Below are positions 1 through 7,687 of a stretch of 64,000 nucleotides of DNA, piece after piece; within the stretch, counting starts at the first letter, position 1, and every line of letters begins with the position of its first letter. Position numbers and translations under genes: made by a program. The notes beneath the pieces are model-generated. The model had not been told where the DNA came from, did no database searches, and was given only the letters and a program-made list of their open reading frames with translations. The DNA is taken from NCBI GenBank assembly GCA_035550735.1, contig DASZOM010000031.1, positions 36,496 through 100,495 of the forward strand, read 5' to 3'. This stretch comes from JANQRA01 sp035550735. Lineage in GTDB: Bacteria > Actinomycetota > Acidimicrobiia > Spongiisociales > ZC4RG35.

Positions 1-30
1 GACGACGATGCCGACGATGACCCATTCCAT
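1..30 (-). CDS. 5' end of a truncated gene, possible membrane protein
   Basis: Only ten codons lie in the window, reading MEWVIVGIVV on the minus strand from an ATG at 30. The residues are strongly hydrophobic, as at the start of an N-terminal membrane anchor. LemA-type proteins begin in a similar way, but ten residues cannot settle the family. A TAGACT hexamer lies nine bases upstream, which supports a real start. The rest of the gene is beyond the left edge. Confidence 0.4.
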   Translation of the reverse strand, partial: MEWVIVGIVV

Positions 31-39
31 GGACCGGGG

Positions 40-45
40 AGTCTA
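40..45 (-). promoter_or_regulatory. Possible -10 box TAGACT of the left-edge gene
   Basis: TAGACT fits the actinobacterial TANNNT -10 pattern and ends nine bases before the ATG at 30. Transcription would start about two bases before the ATG, giving an almost leaderless message. I see no clear -35 box. Confidence 0.35.
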
Positions 46-78
46 GGGATCGAGATGCCGCGGAGACGTCCTGACCGG

Positions 79-124
79 GAACCCCGGGTTGCTCAAGCCA
101 TATGTGGCGCAAATCCGCTCAACT
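79..124 (-). repeat. 46-bp dispersed repeat, copy 1
   Basis: This 46-bp block matches 49036-49081 in inverted orientation, with 42 of 46 positions identical. It begins three bases after the stop codon of the flavin protein gene at 128-580. Read in the direction of that gene it starts AGTTGAGCGGATTTGCGCC and ends AACCCGGGGTTC. Copy 2 lies in the same orientation just after the stop of another gene, so the element is associated with gene 3' ends. It can fold into an imperfect hairpin (TTGAGC with GCTTGA, including wobbles) and may be a REP-like or terminator-related sequence. Confidence 0.75.
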
Positions 125-127
125 AGC

Positions 128-580
128 TCAGCTCGGTCGCCAGGTGGTGTATCTGGGTGGCCAGGCATCGGCGCTCTCCCGCTCCCCGAAGACGGCCTGT
201 GCCACATCCAACTCATACAGCGGATATTCACGATCCGGGCTGAACGCCCAATTCTCGACTGCCTGCTCGCGGATGACAGGATCGTCGACGAGTCTGGCGT
301 GACCACGCACCAGGAACTCGTGAGGGGTTTCCGGGTCGTAGTAGGCGGCCAGCGAGTACCTGCCGTCGTCTTCGAGATCCCGTGCTTTGACCGACCCGGC
401 CTGGACGAAGACCAACAACCGGTCGTCGACAAACCCGACGTTCACGGGATGGGTCCGGGGCGGTTGGTCACTCCTGACGGTTGTCAACATCCCGGCGCCC
501 TCCCCGGTCCATGACAAGCGCTTCTCGCCCCATTCGGCGAGCTCCGGGGCCGATGACTTCAAGTCCCTCCAACTGGCCAT
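128..580 (-). CDS. Pyridoxamine 5'-phosphate oxidase-family flavin/F420 split-barrel protein
   Basis: The 150-residue product has the small split beta-barrel pattern of the PNPOx-like superfamily: a strand after GAGMLTTVR, the RTHPVNVGF stretch, the LLVFV strand and the RDLEDDGRYSL segment. Family members bind FMN, F420 or haem in the cytoplasm and reduce varied substrates, so the substrate cannot be named. The ATG at 580 is preceded by AGGGGA at good spacing. The gene is last in a run of six minus-strand genes starting at 4220, 13 bases after the DsrE-like gene. Its stop is followed by the 46-bp repeat. The superfamily is fairly sure and the cofactor is unknown. Confidence 0.75.
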   Translation of the reverse strand: MASWRDLKSSAPELAEWGEKRLSWTGEGAGMLTTVRSDQPPRTHPVNVGFVDDRLLVFVQAGSVKARDLEDDGRYSLAAYYDPETPHEFLVRGHARLVDDPVIREQAVENWAFSPDREYPLYELDVAQAVFGERESADAWPPRYTTWRPS

Positions 581-593
581 GACGTCCCCTCGC

Positions 594-998
594 CTACAGC
601 GTGATCACCTGATCGGGCATGTTGGCCGACAATGCCGAGTAGAGGTCGGGGAAGCAGCCCACCGTCGCACCCTCGACCATGTCCACGGGTTCACACTCGA
701 CCGGCTCGGTGCGGCCCTCGCCGGTGGCCGGGTCGCACCAACGTGGCTCGCCCTTGGCGAGGTTGCGCTCCAGGGCACAGTTGTCACAACCCATGATCAA
801 CATCCCGCGCTCCTTGGCCACGACCGCGAGACGTTCCCCGATCGGATCTCCCTTGCGAAGTGCCCACACGTTGTCGTCGAAGAAGAAGATCCCGACGACT
901 TCGACACCGTGGGTGCCCGCCTCCAGCTGAGGAAGGATCATCTGGGCAAGCTTGTAGCTGGCCGCGCGAGGGGTGTTGAGGACGTAGGCGACTTTCAA
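594..998 (-). CDS. DsrE/DsrF-like family protein
   Basis: The 134-residue product starts LKVAYVLNTPRAASYKLAQM and shows the alternating strand-helix pattern of DsrE-like proteins, which often carry sulfur or act as small sulfurtransferase subunits. A CDNC motif near residue 70 and later cysteines could carry persulfide or bind metal. It resembles the DsrE-related proteins called SaoD, but I cannot confirm that group. I chose the TTG at 998 because GAGGAGAG lies just upstream and homology begins there. The longer reading frame to 1058 would overlap the upstream gene. It lies 31 bases after the MDMPI-like gene in the sucCD operon. Confidence 0.65.
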   Translation of the reverse strand: MKVAYVLNTPRAASYKLAQMILPQLEAGTHGVEVVGIFFFDDNVWALRKGDPIGERLAVVAKERGMLIMGCDNCALERNLAKGEPRWCDPATGEGRTEPVECEPVDMVEGATVGCFPDLYSALSANMPDQVITL

Positions 999-1029
999 TT
1001 GACTCTCCTCGGATCGACGCCCGCCGACC

Positions 1030-1692
1030 CTACCGCTTAGGAGGAGGCTCCAAACCATCGACGGCAGCCGCCCAGTCCTCGGGGAGGTCCACCGGCGATG
1101 GGCGCGACATGAGCCTCAGATAGATGTCGGAGGCCGTGGCTTCAACCGAAGAACTTGCCTCTTCGCCGCCGAACAGCCAGCTCTTCCCCAGATCGGTGGC
1201 TGTCAACCCCAGCGGCTGGACCTCCCCGAGACGGGGGAGCCACAGGACCGGAAACTCCTCGAGACCGCTGAGGGCCACATGGTCGGTGAGCCGGTCCTGC
1301 TCGCCAAAGGCCTGATAGGCATCCCATCGGTGCACCCCGGTCTCCACGACCATGCGGCTCTCCCAGAGCCCGACAGAAGATTCAGGCCAGAAGCCCCAAC
1401 AGGGCGCAGTCGGGTCGGCATCACGAAGGACGGCCAGCATCTCCTCCAACGTCTCCTCGTACCAATCGATCGCGTCCGCGCCTTCGGGTAGGCGGGGTGC
1501 GGAGATCCGCTCGCCGGGGAGCTCTTCCACGACCTGCTTGGTCCGCCCATGGATCGAGGCCACGTGCGACACCAGATCGGCCAGGGTCCAACCCGGATAT
1601 TGCGGAACGGGCCGATCCGGCTCCCGACGAGCGGTCAGAGCGAGACGTCTTCCTTCCGACTCGATCGAAGCCAGGTTCTCAACCGAGAGCAT
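1030..1692 (-). CDS. Maleylpyruvate isomerase N-terminal (MDMPI)/DinB-like protein
   Basis: The 220-residue protein has the four-helix DinB/MDMPI signature: a helix with PGWTLADLVSHVASIHGRT near residues 35-53, an acidic stretch with WYEETLEEML, and ETGVHRWDAYQAFG, in which the histidines are the usual metal ligands. Many actinobacterial members are mycothiol-dependent isomerases or transferases, but the substrate here is unknown. The ATG at 1692 lies inside the last codons of sucD, a 14-base overlap, so the two are probably translationally coupled. Function within the succinyl-CoA operon is not evident. Confidence 0.75.
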   Translation of the reverse strand: MLSVENLASIESEGRRLALTARREPDRPVPQYPGWTLADLVSHVASIHGRTKQVVEELPGERISAPRLPEGADAIDWYEETLEEMLAVLRDADPTAPCWGFWPESSVGLWESRMVVETGVHRWDAYQAFGEQDRLTDHVALSGLEEFPVLWLPRLGEVQPLGLTATDLGKSWLFGGEEASSSVEATASDIYLRLMSRPSPVDLPEDWAAAVDGLEPPPKR

Positions 1693-2602
1693 GACGCATC
1701 GCCTCACCCATGCCCGACGGCGTTGTGGCCACCACGATCCCGGCGTGTTTCATGGCGGCGATCTTCGCCTCGGCAGTCCCCCTGCCCCCGCTGACGATGG
1801 CGCCGGCGTGACCCATCCGCTTCCCGGGTGGAGCCGTGGTGCCGGCGATGAAGCCGGCGACCGGCTTCGACATCTCGCCGGCGACGAACTCTGCGGCCTC
1901 CTCTTCGGCAGTGCCGCCGATCTCCCCGATCATGATCACGCCCTCGGTCTCCTCGTCGTCCTCGAAGAGGCGGAGGCAGTCGACGAAGGACGTCCCGTTC
2001 ACCGGGTCGCCCCCGATGCCCACCGCCGTCGTCTGACCCAACCCGAGCAGGGTCAGCTGGTGCACCGCCTCGTAGGTGAGGGTCCCGGAGCGGGAGACCA
2101 CCCCGATCCGACCCCGCTGGTGGATGTAGCCGGGCATGATCCCGATCTTGCACTCTCCAGGGGTGATCACCCCGGGGCAGTTCGGCCCGATCAGCCGGGT
2201 CGCCTTGCCCTCCAGGTAGCGCTTGGCCTTGATCATGTCGGCCACCGGGATGCCCTCGGTGATGGCCACCACCAGCTCCAGCCCGGCGGCGGCGGCCTCC
2301 ATGATGGCGTCGGCGGCGAACGGCGGTGGCACGTAGACGACGGAGGCGTTGGCCCCGGTCTCCGCCACTGCCTCCTTGACCGTGGCGTAGATCGGCAGGT
2401 CGACGGCGTAGGTGTCGTCGCGCCCGGGCACTCCGGAATGGTCGGTCTCCCCCTCGAAGTGATGGGTCTCCCCGGCCCGGGTGGGATGGACCGCTCCCAC
2501 CATCTGGGTCCCGTAGGCGATGGCCGTGTCGGTATGGAACTGGCCGGTCTTTCCCAGTCCCTGGACCAGCACCCTGGTGCTCTTGTCGACGAGGACACTC
2601 AC
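1679..2602 (-). CDS. sucD: Succinyl-CoA synthetase subunit alpha
   Basis: This 307-residue protein is the alpha subunit of succinyl-CoA ligase, which interconverts succinyl-CoA and succinate with substrate-level nucleotide phosphorylation. The N-terminal CoA-binding Rossmann segment reads VLVQGLGKTGQFHT, the middle has GPNCPGVITPGECKIGIMPG, and the C-terminal ligase domain ends with GHAGAIVSGGRGTAEAK, which carries the phosphohistidine loop (GHAGA). I chose the GTG at 2602, which overlaps the sucC stop as GTGA. The longer frame upstream is low-complexity shadow. It forms an operon with sucC and the B12-binding gene. Confidence 0.97.
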   Translation of the reverse strand: MSVLVDKSTRVLVQGLGKTGQFHTDTAIAYGTQMVGAVHPTRAGETHHFEGETDHSGVPGRDDTYAVDLPIYATVKEAVAETGANASVVYVPPPFAADAIMEAAAAGLELVVAITEGIPVADMIKAKRYLEGKATRLIGPNCPGVITPGECKIGIMPGYIHQRGRIGVVSRSGTLTYEAVHQLTLLGLGQTTAVGIGGDPVNGTSFVDCLRLFEDDEETEGVIMIGEIGGTAEEEAAEFVAGEMSKPVAGFIAGTTAPPGKRMGHAGAIVSGGRGTAEAKIAAMKHAGIVVATTPSGMGEAMRHALG

Positions 2603-3822
2603 GAGGTGAGCTCCAGGATCTTGGTCGCCCCGTCTAGCAGGCTGTCGGCATTGGTCACCTCGAGCCCCGACTCCTCGATGATCTTCTTGCCCTCCTCGAC
2701 CTTGGTCCCCTCGAGCCGGACCACCAGAGGGACGGAGAGGCCGACCCGCTCCACCGCCTCGACGATCCCCGTGGCGATCACGTCGCAACGCATGATCCCG
2801 CCGAAGATGTTGACGAAGATCCCCTTGACGTTGGGGTCCTTGGTGATGATCTGGAAGGCGGTGGTCACCTGGTCGGCGGTGGCCCCACCTCCTACGTCGA
2901 GGAAATTGGCCGGCTCGCCCCCGACATGCTTGATGGTGTCCATGGTGGCCATCGCCAGGCCGGCCCCGTTGACCAGGCAGCCGATCGTCCCCTCGAGCTT
3001 GATGTAGCTGAGACCGGCGTTCTTCGCCGCCACCTCGGCCGGGTCCTCCTCGGACTCGTCGCGCATCTCGGCGACGTCAGGATGGCGATAGAGGGCGTTG
3101 TCGTCGAAAGACATCTTCCCGTCCAGGGCCAGGACCTGCCCGTCACCGGTGACCACCAGCGGGTTGATCTCGATGAGATCGGTGTCGAGCTCGGTCGCTG
3201 CGCCGGCCAGGGCCTTGACGAAGCGGGTGAACGCCTTGGTCACCTCCTCGTCCAGGCCCAGGCCATGAGCAAGCTCGTTGGCCTGGAAACCGGCCAGGCC
3301 TATGGCAGGGTCGATCTCGACACGGAGGATCTTCTCCGGTGTCTCTTCGGCGACCTTCTCGATCTCCATCCCGCCCTCGGTCGAGGCCATGACGACGTTG
3401 CGCGAAGTGGAACGATCGAGAAGGACTGCCAGGTAGAGCTCGCGGGCGATGTCGATGCCTTGCTCCACATAGAGCCGGTTGACGACCTTGCCCTCCTCGC
3501 CGGTCTGCACGGTCACCAGCGTGCTTCCCAGCATCCTCTTCGCCAGCTCCCGCACACTTTCCTCGGCGGCCGAGGCACCACCATCGACGGCGTCGGTTAT
3601 CACATTGACCCCGCGCACGTCGGGATGCTCCTTGAAGGTGCCCTTGCCCCGCCCCCCGGCGTGGATCTGCGACTTGAGGACGACCACCGGGTTGCCAGAC
3701 TCCTCGATCAGCGGACGCACCGCGGCCACCGCTTCGTCCACCGAGCGGGCCACCCGGCCCAGCGGCACCGGGATGCCCCTTGCGGCCATGAGCTGTTTGG
3801 CCTGGTGCTCGTGGATCTTCAT
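2599..3822 (-). CDS. sucC: Succinyl-CoA synthetase subunit beta (ADP/GDP-forming)
   Basis: The 407-residue product starts MKIHEHQAKQLMAARGIPVP, typical of SucC. It has an ATP-grasp domain with AGGRGKG near residue 55, the metal-binding LIEINPLVVT near residue 215, and a C-terminal CoA-ligase domain with FLDVGGGATADQV and NIFGGIMRCDVIA. It joins SucD to make succinate and ATP or GTP from succinyl-CoA in the TCA cycle. Its ATG overlaps the stop of the upstream cobalamin-binding gene by four bases (ATGA). The length is slightly above the usual 385-400 residues. Confidence 0.97.
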   Translation of the reverse strand: MKIHEHQAKQLMAARGIPVPLGRVARSVDEAVAAVRPLIEESGNPVVVLKSQIHAGGRGKGTFKEHPDVRGVNVITDAVDGGASAAEESVRELAKRMLGSTLVTVQTGEEGKVVNRLYVEQGIDIARELYLAVLLDRSTSRNVVMASTEGGMEIEKVAEETPEKILRVEIDPAIGLAGFQANELAHGLGLDEEVTKAFTRFVKALAGAATELDTDLIEINPLVVTGDGQVLALDGKMSFDDNALYRHPDVAEMRDESEEDPAEVAAKNAGLSYIKLEGTIGCLVNGAGLAMATMDTIKHVGGEPANFLDVGGGATADQVTTAFQIITKDPNVKGIFVNIFGGIMRCDVIATGIVEAVERVGLSVPLVVRLEGTKVEEGKKIIEESGLEVTNADSLLDGATKILELTS

Positions 3823-4220
3823 CTGTTCCTCTTCTCGACGATGTTGGCGTCGACCCAGTCGGTGATCTGGTCGAGCGGGGTACCGGGGGTGAAGATCATT
3901 GCGATCCCGGCCTCGGTCAAATCGGCGATGTCGGCTTCGGGGATCACGCCGCCTCCGAACACCACCACATCGCCGGCTTCTCGGGCCCTCAGCTCCGTCA
4001 TCACCTGGGGGAACAACGTCCTGTGGGCGCCCGAGAGCGAGGAGAGACCGACACCGTCCACGTCCTCCTGGACGGCCGTCTCCGCGATCTGAGCGGGAGT
4101 CTGATGCAGCCCGGAGTAGATCACCTCGTGCCCGGCGTCGCGCAACGCCCGGGCGATCACCTTGGCGCCACGGTCATGACCGTCGAGCCCGGGCTTGGCG
4201 ATGAGGATCCGACGTGGCAT
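3819..4220 (-). CDS. Cobalamin-binding (C-terminal) subunit of methylmalonyl-CoA mutase-type enzyme
   Basis: The 133-residue product is a free-standing B12-binding domain. It has the base-off motif DGHDRG near residue 13 (DxHxxG, whose histidine ligates cobalt), GLSSLSGAH near residue 58 and GGGVIP near residue 89. In two-part methylmalonyl-CoA mutases this domain pairs with a separate catalytic subunit, which is not in this window. It is the first gene of an operon that continues into sucC and sucD, so the succinyl-CoA it helps make can go straight to succinyl-CoA ligase. Related mutases (ethylmalonyl or isobutyryl) use the same domain, so the exact substrate is inferred from context. Confidence 0.88.
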   Translation of the reverse strand: MPRRILIAKPGLDGHDRGAKVIARALRDAGHEVIYSGLHQTPAQIAETAVQEDVDGVGLSSLSGAHRTLFPQVMTELRAREAGDVVVFGGGVIPEADIADLTEAGIAMIFTPGTPLDQITDWVDANIVEKRNR

Positions 4221-4232
4221 GACCGGGCGGGA

Positions 4233-4238
4233 AGGCTA
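4233..4238 (-). promoter_or_regulatory. Possible -10 box TAGCCT of the mutase-sucCD operon
   Basis: TAGCCT ends twelve bases before the ATG at 4220, within the 68-base gap shared with the divergent tal gene. It would give a leader of about five bases. The match is to the loose TANNNT pattern only. Confidence 0.3.
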
Positions 4239-4276
4239 CCGGAAGGCCCGCGAGACCGACAGCCCCCCAGAACACG

Positions 4277-4282
4277 TACGAT
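4277..4282 (+). promoter_or_regulatory. Leaderless-type -10 box TACGAT of tal
   Basis: TACGAT is followed by exactly six bases and then the ATG of tal at 4289, so transcription would begin at or next to the A of the ATG. No Shine-Dalgarno sequence is present, which agrees with a leaderless message. Confidence 0.5.
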
Positions 4283-4288
4283 TGGCAG

Positions 4289-5386
4289 ATGCCCACTTCC
4301 AATCTCCACGGGCTAGCAGCCAAGGGCGTCAGCATCTGGTCCGATCAGATCTCCAAGGAGATGCTGGACTCGGGCGAGCTCGCCCGTCGTGTCGAGCACG
4401 ACGCGGTGACCGGAGTCACCTCCAATCCGACGATCTTCGCCAAGGCAATCACCGAATCGTCCGACTACGACGCACAGGTCGCCGAGCTCAAGTCCGGAGA
4501 CCTCCCCACCGAGGAGATCGCCAAGAGCCTGGTGGCCGAGGACATCCGGCGGGCATGCGATGTGCTGAGCCCGGTGCATCGCGCCACCGGGGGGCACGAC
4601 GGATTCGTCTCGGTCGAGGTCACCCCGACCCTCGCCGGCGACACCGACTCGACGATCGCCGAGGCACGCGACTGGGTAAAGCAGATCGACCGTGACAACC
4701 TCCTGGTCAAGGTCCCGGCCACCAAGGCAGGGATCCCCGCCATCCGGGCCCTGATCGGCGAGGGGATCTCGGTGAACATCACCCTCATCTTCTCCCTCGA
4801 CCGGTACCGGGAGGTCATGGACGCCTACATGTTCGGTCTCGAGGACTATGACAAGATCGGCGGCGACCTCTCCTCGGTCTTCTCGGTCGCGTCTTTCTTC
4901 GTCTCGCGCTTCGACACCGAAGCCGACAAGCGACTGGAGGAAGTGGGTACCGAGCAGGCCCTCGCCCTGAGAGGAAAGCTGGCGGTCGCCAACGCCCGCG
5001 CCGCCTACGGGCTCTTCCTCGAGACCTTCTCCGACGGTCAGTTCGAGAGCCTTTCGCGACAGGGGGCCCGCCCGCAGAAGCCCCTCTGGGCGTCGACCTC
5101 GACCAAGAACCCCGATTACGACGACCTCCTCTATGTCGAGAGCCTGGTTGCCACGGACACGGTCAACACGATGCCGCTGGAGACCATCGACGCCTACCAG
5201 GACCATGGAGACCCCGACCCGGAGCCGTTCGACGCGGTGGACATCGTCCGGGCCAACGACCTGCTCGAGGAGATGGAGGCGGTAGGGGTCCCCTACACCG
5301 AGGTGGTGGACACCCTGGAGACGGAAGGCGTGGAGAAGTTCTCCGCCAGCTGGCTCGACCTCCTCAGCGCCATCGAGAACGATTGA
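4289..5386 (+). CDS. tal: Transaldolase
   Basis: The 365-residue enzyme moves a dihydroxyacetone unit between sugar phosphates in the non-oxidative pentose phosphate pathway. It has the mycobacterial/cyanobacterial type sequence: IWSDQISKEML near residue 16, GVTSNPTIFAKAI near residue 42, the Schiff-base lysine K141 in NLLVKVPATKAG, and ISVNITLIFSLDRY near residue 160. The length fits the TalB2/TAL type (about 360-380 residues). No ribosome-binding site precedes the ATG; a -10-like box six bases upstream suggests a leaderless transcript. It diverges from the mutase-sucCD operon and converges on pcrA with a 19-base gap. Confidence 0.96.
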   Translation: MPTSNLHGLAAKGVSIWSDQISKEMLDSGELARRVEHDAVTGVTSNPTIFAKAITESSDYDAQVAELKSGDLPTEEIAKSLVAEDIRRACDVLSPVHRATGGHDGFVSVEVTPTLAGDTDSTIAEARDWVKQIDRDNLLVKVPATKAGIPAIRALIGEGISVNITLIFSLDRYREVMDAYMFGLEDYDKIGGDLSSVFSVASFFVSRFDTEADKRLEEVGTEQALALRGKLAVANARAAYGLFLETFSDGQFESLSRQGARPQKPLWASTSTKNPDYDDLLYVESLVATDTVNTMPLETIDAYQDHGDPDPEPFDAVDIVRANDLLEEMEAVGVPYTEVVDTLETEGVEKFSASWLDLLSAIEND

Positions 5387-5405
5387 CGGTCGAACGACCC
5401 GGCGC

Positions 5406-7640
5406 TCAGGCCCTCTCCAGGGGCGCCCACGCCAGGAGGAGCCGCTTCTTGCCCTGGGTGTCGAACATGACCTCGGCCTCGGCCCGGTCGCCCTCCCCCA
5501 CGATCTCGCGCACCGTGCCCAGCCCCCACTTGTCGTGACGGACCCGGTCGCCGGGGCCGACCTCCTCCGACGACACCGTGGTCCTGGGGCCCGTGGCCGC
5601 CGCCCGGTCGGCGGGACTACGCCGCTCCCTCTTCCCCGCCTTCTCCACCAGGGAATCCGGGACCTCCTGAAGGAACCGTGACGGTGGGTTGTAGTTGGAC
5701 CCTCCGAAGAGCATCCGCTGCCATGCGGAGGTCAGGTAGAGCCGGTCCTGGGAGCGGGTGATGCCCACGTAGGCGAGCCGCCGCTCCTCCTCGAGCTCCT
5801 CGGGCTCACCCAGCGATCGCATGTGCGGGAACACACCGTCCTCCATCCCGACCATGAAGACCACCGGGAACTCGAGGCCTTTGGCGGTGTGCAGAGTCAT
5901 CAGGGTCACCGCGCCGGCCCCCTCGTCCCACTCGTCGATGTCGGCGACCAAGGCGGTGGACTCGAGGAAGACCTCCAGTCGGCGAAGATGATCCAGGGAG
6001 TCGAAGGCCTCGTCGCCGATGATCGCCCCCTCGTTCGAGGTCTCGAACTCGTGGGCGACCCCGACCAGCTCCCGGAGGTTCTCCACCCTCCCCATCGCCT
6101 CGATGGTGCGCTCCGACTCGTAGGCGGCAACCATCCCCGTGTCGTCGAGGACCGCCTGCACCGTGGCCTCGACCCCGTGGGTCTCGGCCTTCTCCCGCAG
6201 CGCCCCGACCAGTCCGACGAACTCGAGCACGGTGTCCTGCGCCCGTTTGTTGAGCTGGGGGATCTCCCGTGCCCGCCCCAAGGCCTCGTAGAACCCGACC
6301 CCGTTGCCCTGGGCGAACCGATCGACATGGGCGATGGTGGTGGCCCCGATGCCCCTTCTCGGCTCGTTGATGATCCGTTTCACCGACACCTCGTCGGAGG
6401 GATTGACCAGGACCCGGAGATAGGCGACGGCGTCCTTGATCTCCTTGCGGTCGTAGAACTTGACCGAGCCGACCACGGTGTAGGGGATGCCGCGGCGGAC
6501 GAACACATCCTCGATGACACGGGACATGGCGTTGGTGCGATAGAAGACCGCGAAGTCGGCGAGGTTGAACCCCTCCTGCACCAGCTTCTCGATCTCGTCG
6601 ACCACATAACCGGCCTCGTCGTGCTCGTCCTCGGCCTCGTAGCGGATGATGGGGACGCCCCGCCCCCGATCCGACCAGAGGTGCTTCGGGGTCCGTCTCG
6701 TGTTGTTGGCGATCACCGAGTTGGCCGCGTCGAGGATCGTCTCGGTGGATCGGTAGTTCTGATCGAGCACTATGACCCTGGCGTCCGGGTAGTCCTGCTC
6801 GAAGTCCCTGATGTTGCGGATATCGGCCCCCCGGAACTTGTAGATCGACTGATCCGAGTCGCCGACCACACACAGGTTGCGATGGGCCTCCGTCAGCTGT
6901 CTCACCAGCATGTACTGGGCCCGGTTGGTGTCCTGGTACTCGTCCACCAGGACGTAGCGAAACCGCTGCTGATACTGGGCGAGCACGTCGGGGAAGGCGG
7001 CGAAGAGCTCGACCGTCACCATCAACAGGTCGTCGAAGTCCATGGCCGACGCCTCGACCAGACGCTGCTGGTAGAGGCGGTAGATGTCGGCGACCTGCTC
7101 GTGGAAGAAGCCCTCGCCCTGGTCGGCGAAGCTCTCGTAGTCGACCAGCTCACTCTTGGCGCTGGAGATCACCGCCTTCATCGCCTTCTCCGGGAACCGC
7201 TTCGAGTCCAGGTCGAGGTCCTTCGTCACCATGCGAAGGAGACGGAGCGAGTCGGCGTCGTCGTAGATGGTGAAACTGGAGCGGTAGCCGAGTCGTGGCG
7301 CCTCCCGGCGCAGGATGCGCACACAGGACGAGTGGAACGTGGACACCCACATGGAGCGCACCACCCCGCCCACCAGCTGGCGCACCCGTTCCTTCATCTC
7401 GTCCGCCGCCTTGTTGGTGAAGGTGATGGCGAGGATCGAGTCGGGGGGGACACCGACGTCGCGTATCAGATGGGCGATGCGATAGGTGAGGACGCGTGTC
7501 TTACCCGAGCCTGCCCCAGCGACGACCAGAACCGGGCCTTCGGTGGCGGCGACAGCCTCTCGCTGGGTCGGATTGAGGTCGGCGAAGAGCGGCGACTCTG
7601 TGGGGACGTCATCGACGAGCCACTGCGTCTGCTGCTGCAT
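5406..7640 (-). CDS. pcrA: ATP-dependent DNA helicase PcrA/UvrD
   Basis: The 744-residue superfamily 1A 3'-5' helicase unwinds DNA in nucleotide-excision and mismatch repair. Visible motifs are the Q-motif LNPTQREAV at 22-30, Walker A AGAGSGKT at 41-48, motif II DEYQDTNRAQ, motif III GDSDQSIYKFRGA, motif IV QNYRSTETIL, and motif V/VI TAKGLEFPVVF with RRLAYVGITR. The C-terminal tail with KWGLGTVREIVGEG is the PcrA Tudor-like region that contacts RNA polymerase. I chose the ATG at 7640 because a TACCAT box lies eight bases upstream; a GTG at 7646 is possible. Confidence 0.96.
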   Translation of the reverse strand: MQQQTQWLVDDVPTESPLFADLNPTQREAVAATEGPVLVVAGAGSGKTRVLTYRIAHLIRDVGVPPDSILAITFTNKAADEMKERVRQLVGGVVRSMWVSTFHSSCVRILRREAPRLGYRSSFTIYDDADSLRLLRMVTKDLDLDSKRFPEKAMKAVISSAKSELVDYESFADQGEGFFHEQVADIYRLYQQRLVEASAMDFDDLLMVTVELFAAFPDVLAQYQQRFRYVLVDEYQDTNRAQYMLVRQLTEAHRNLCVVGDSDQSIYKFRGADIRNIRDFEQDYPDARVIVLDQNYRSTETILDAANSVIANNTRRTPKHLWSDRGRGVPIIRYEAEDEHDEAGYVVDEIEKLVQEGFNLADFAVFYRTNAMSRVIEDVFVRRGIPYTVVGSVKFYDRKEIKDAVAYLRVLVNPSDEVSVKRIINEPRRGIGATTIAHVDRFAQGNGVGFYEALGRAREIPQLNKRAQDTVLEFVGLVGALREKAETHGVEATVQAVLDDTGMVAAYESERTIEAMGRVENLRELVGVAHEFETSNEGAIIGDEAFDSLDHLRRLEVFLESTALVADIDEWDEGAGAVTLMTLHTAKGLEFPVVFMVGMEDGVFPHMRSLGEPEELEEERRLAYVGITRSQDRLYLTSAWQRMLFGGSNYNPPSRFLQEVPDSLVEKAGKRERRSPADRAAATGPRTTVSSEEVGPGDRVRHDKWGLGTVREIVGEGDRAEAEVMFDTQGKKRLLLAWAPLERA

Positions 7641-7648
7641 CCGCACGG

Positions 7649-7654
7649 ATGGTA
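7649..7654 (-). promoter_or_regulatory. Possible -10 box TACCAT of pcrA
   Basis: TACCAT lies eight bases before the ATG at 7640 and overlaps the alternative GTG start region. It would yield a message that starts about one base before the ATG. No Shine-Dalgarno sequence is visible. Confidence 0.35.
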
Positions 7655-7687
7655 CCGGGCGGACAGGACTGAATCACATACGTGTGA

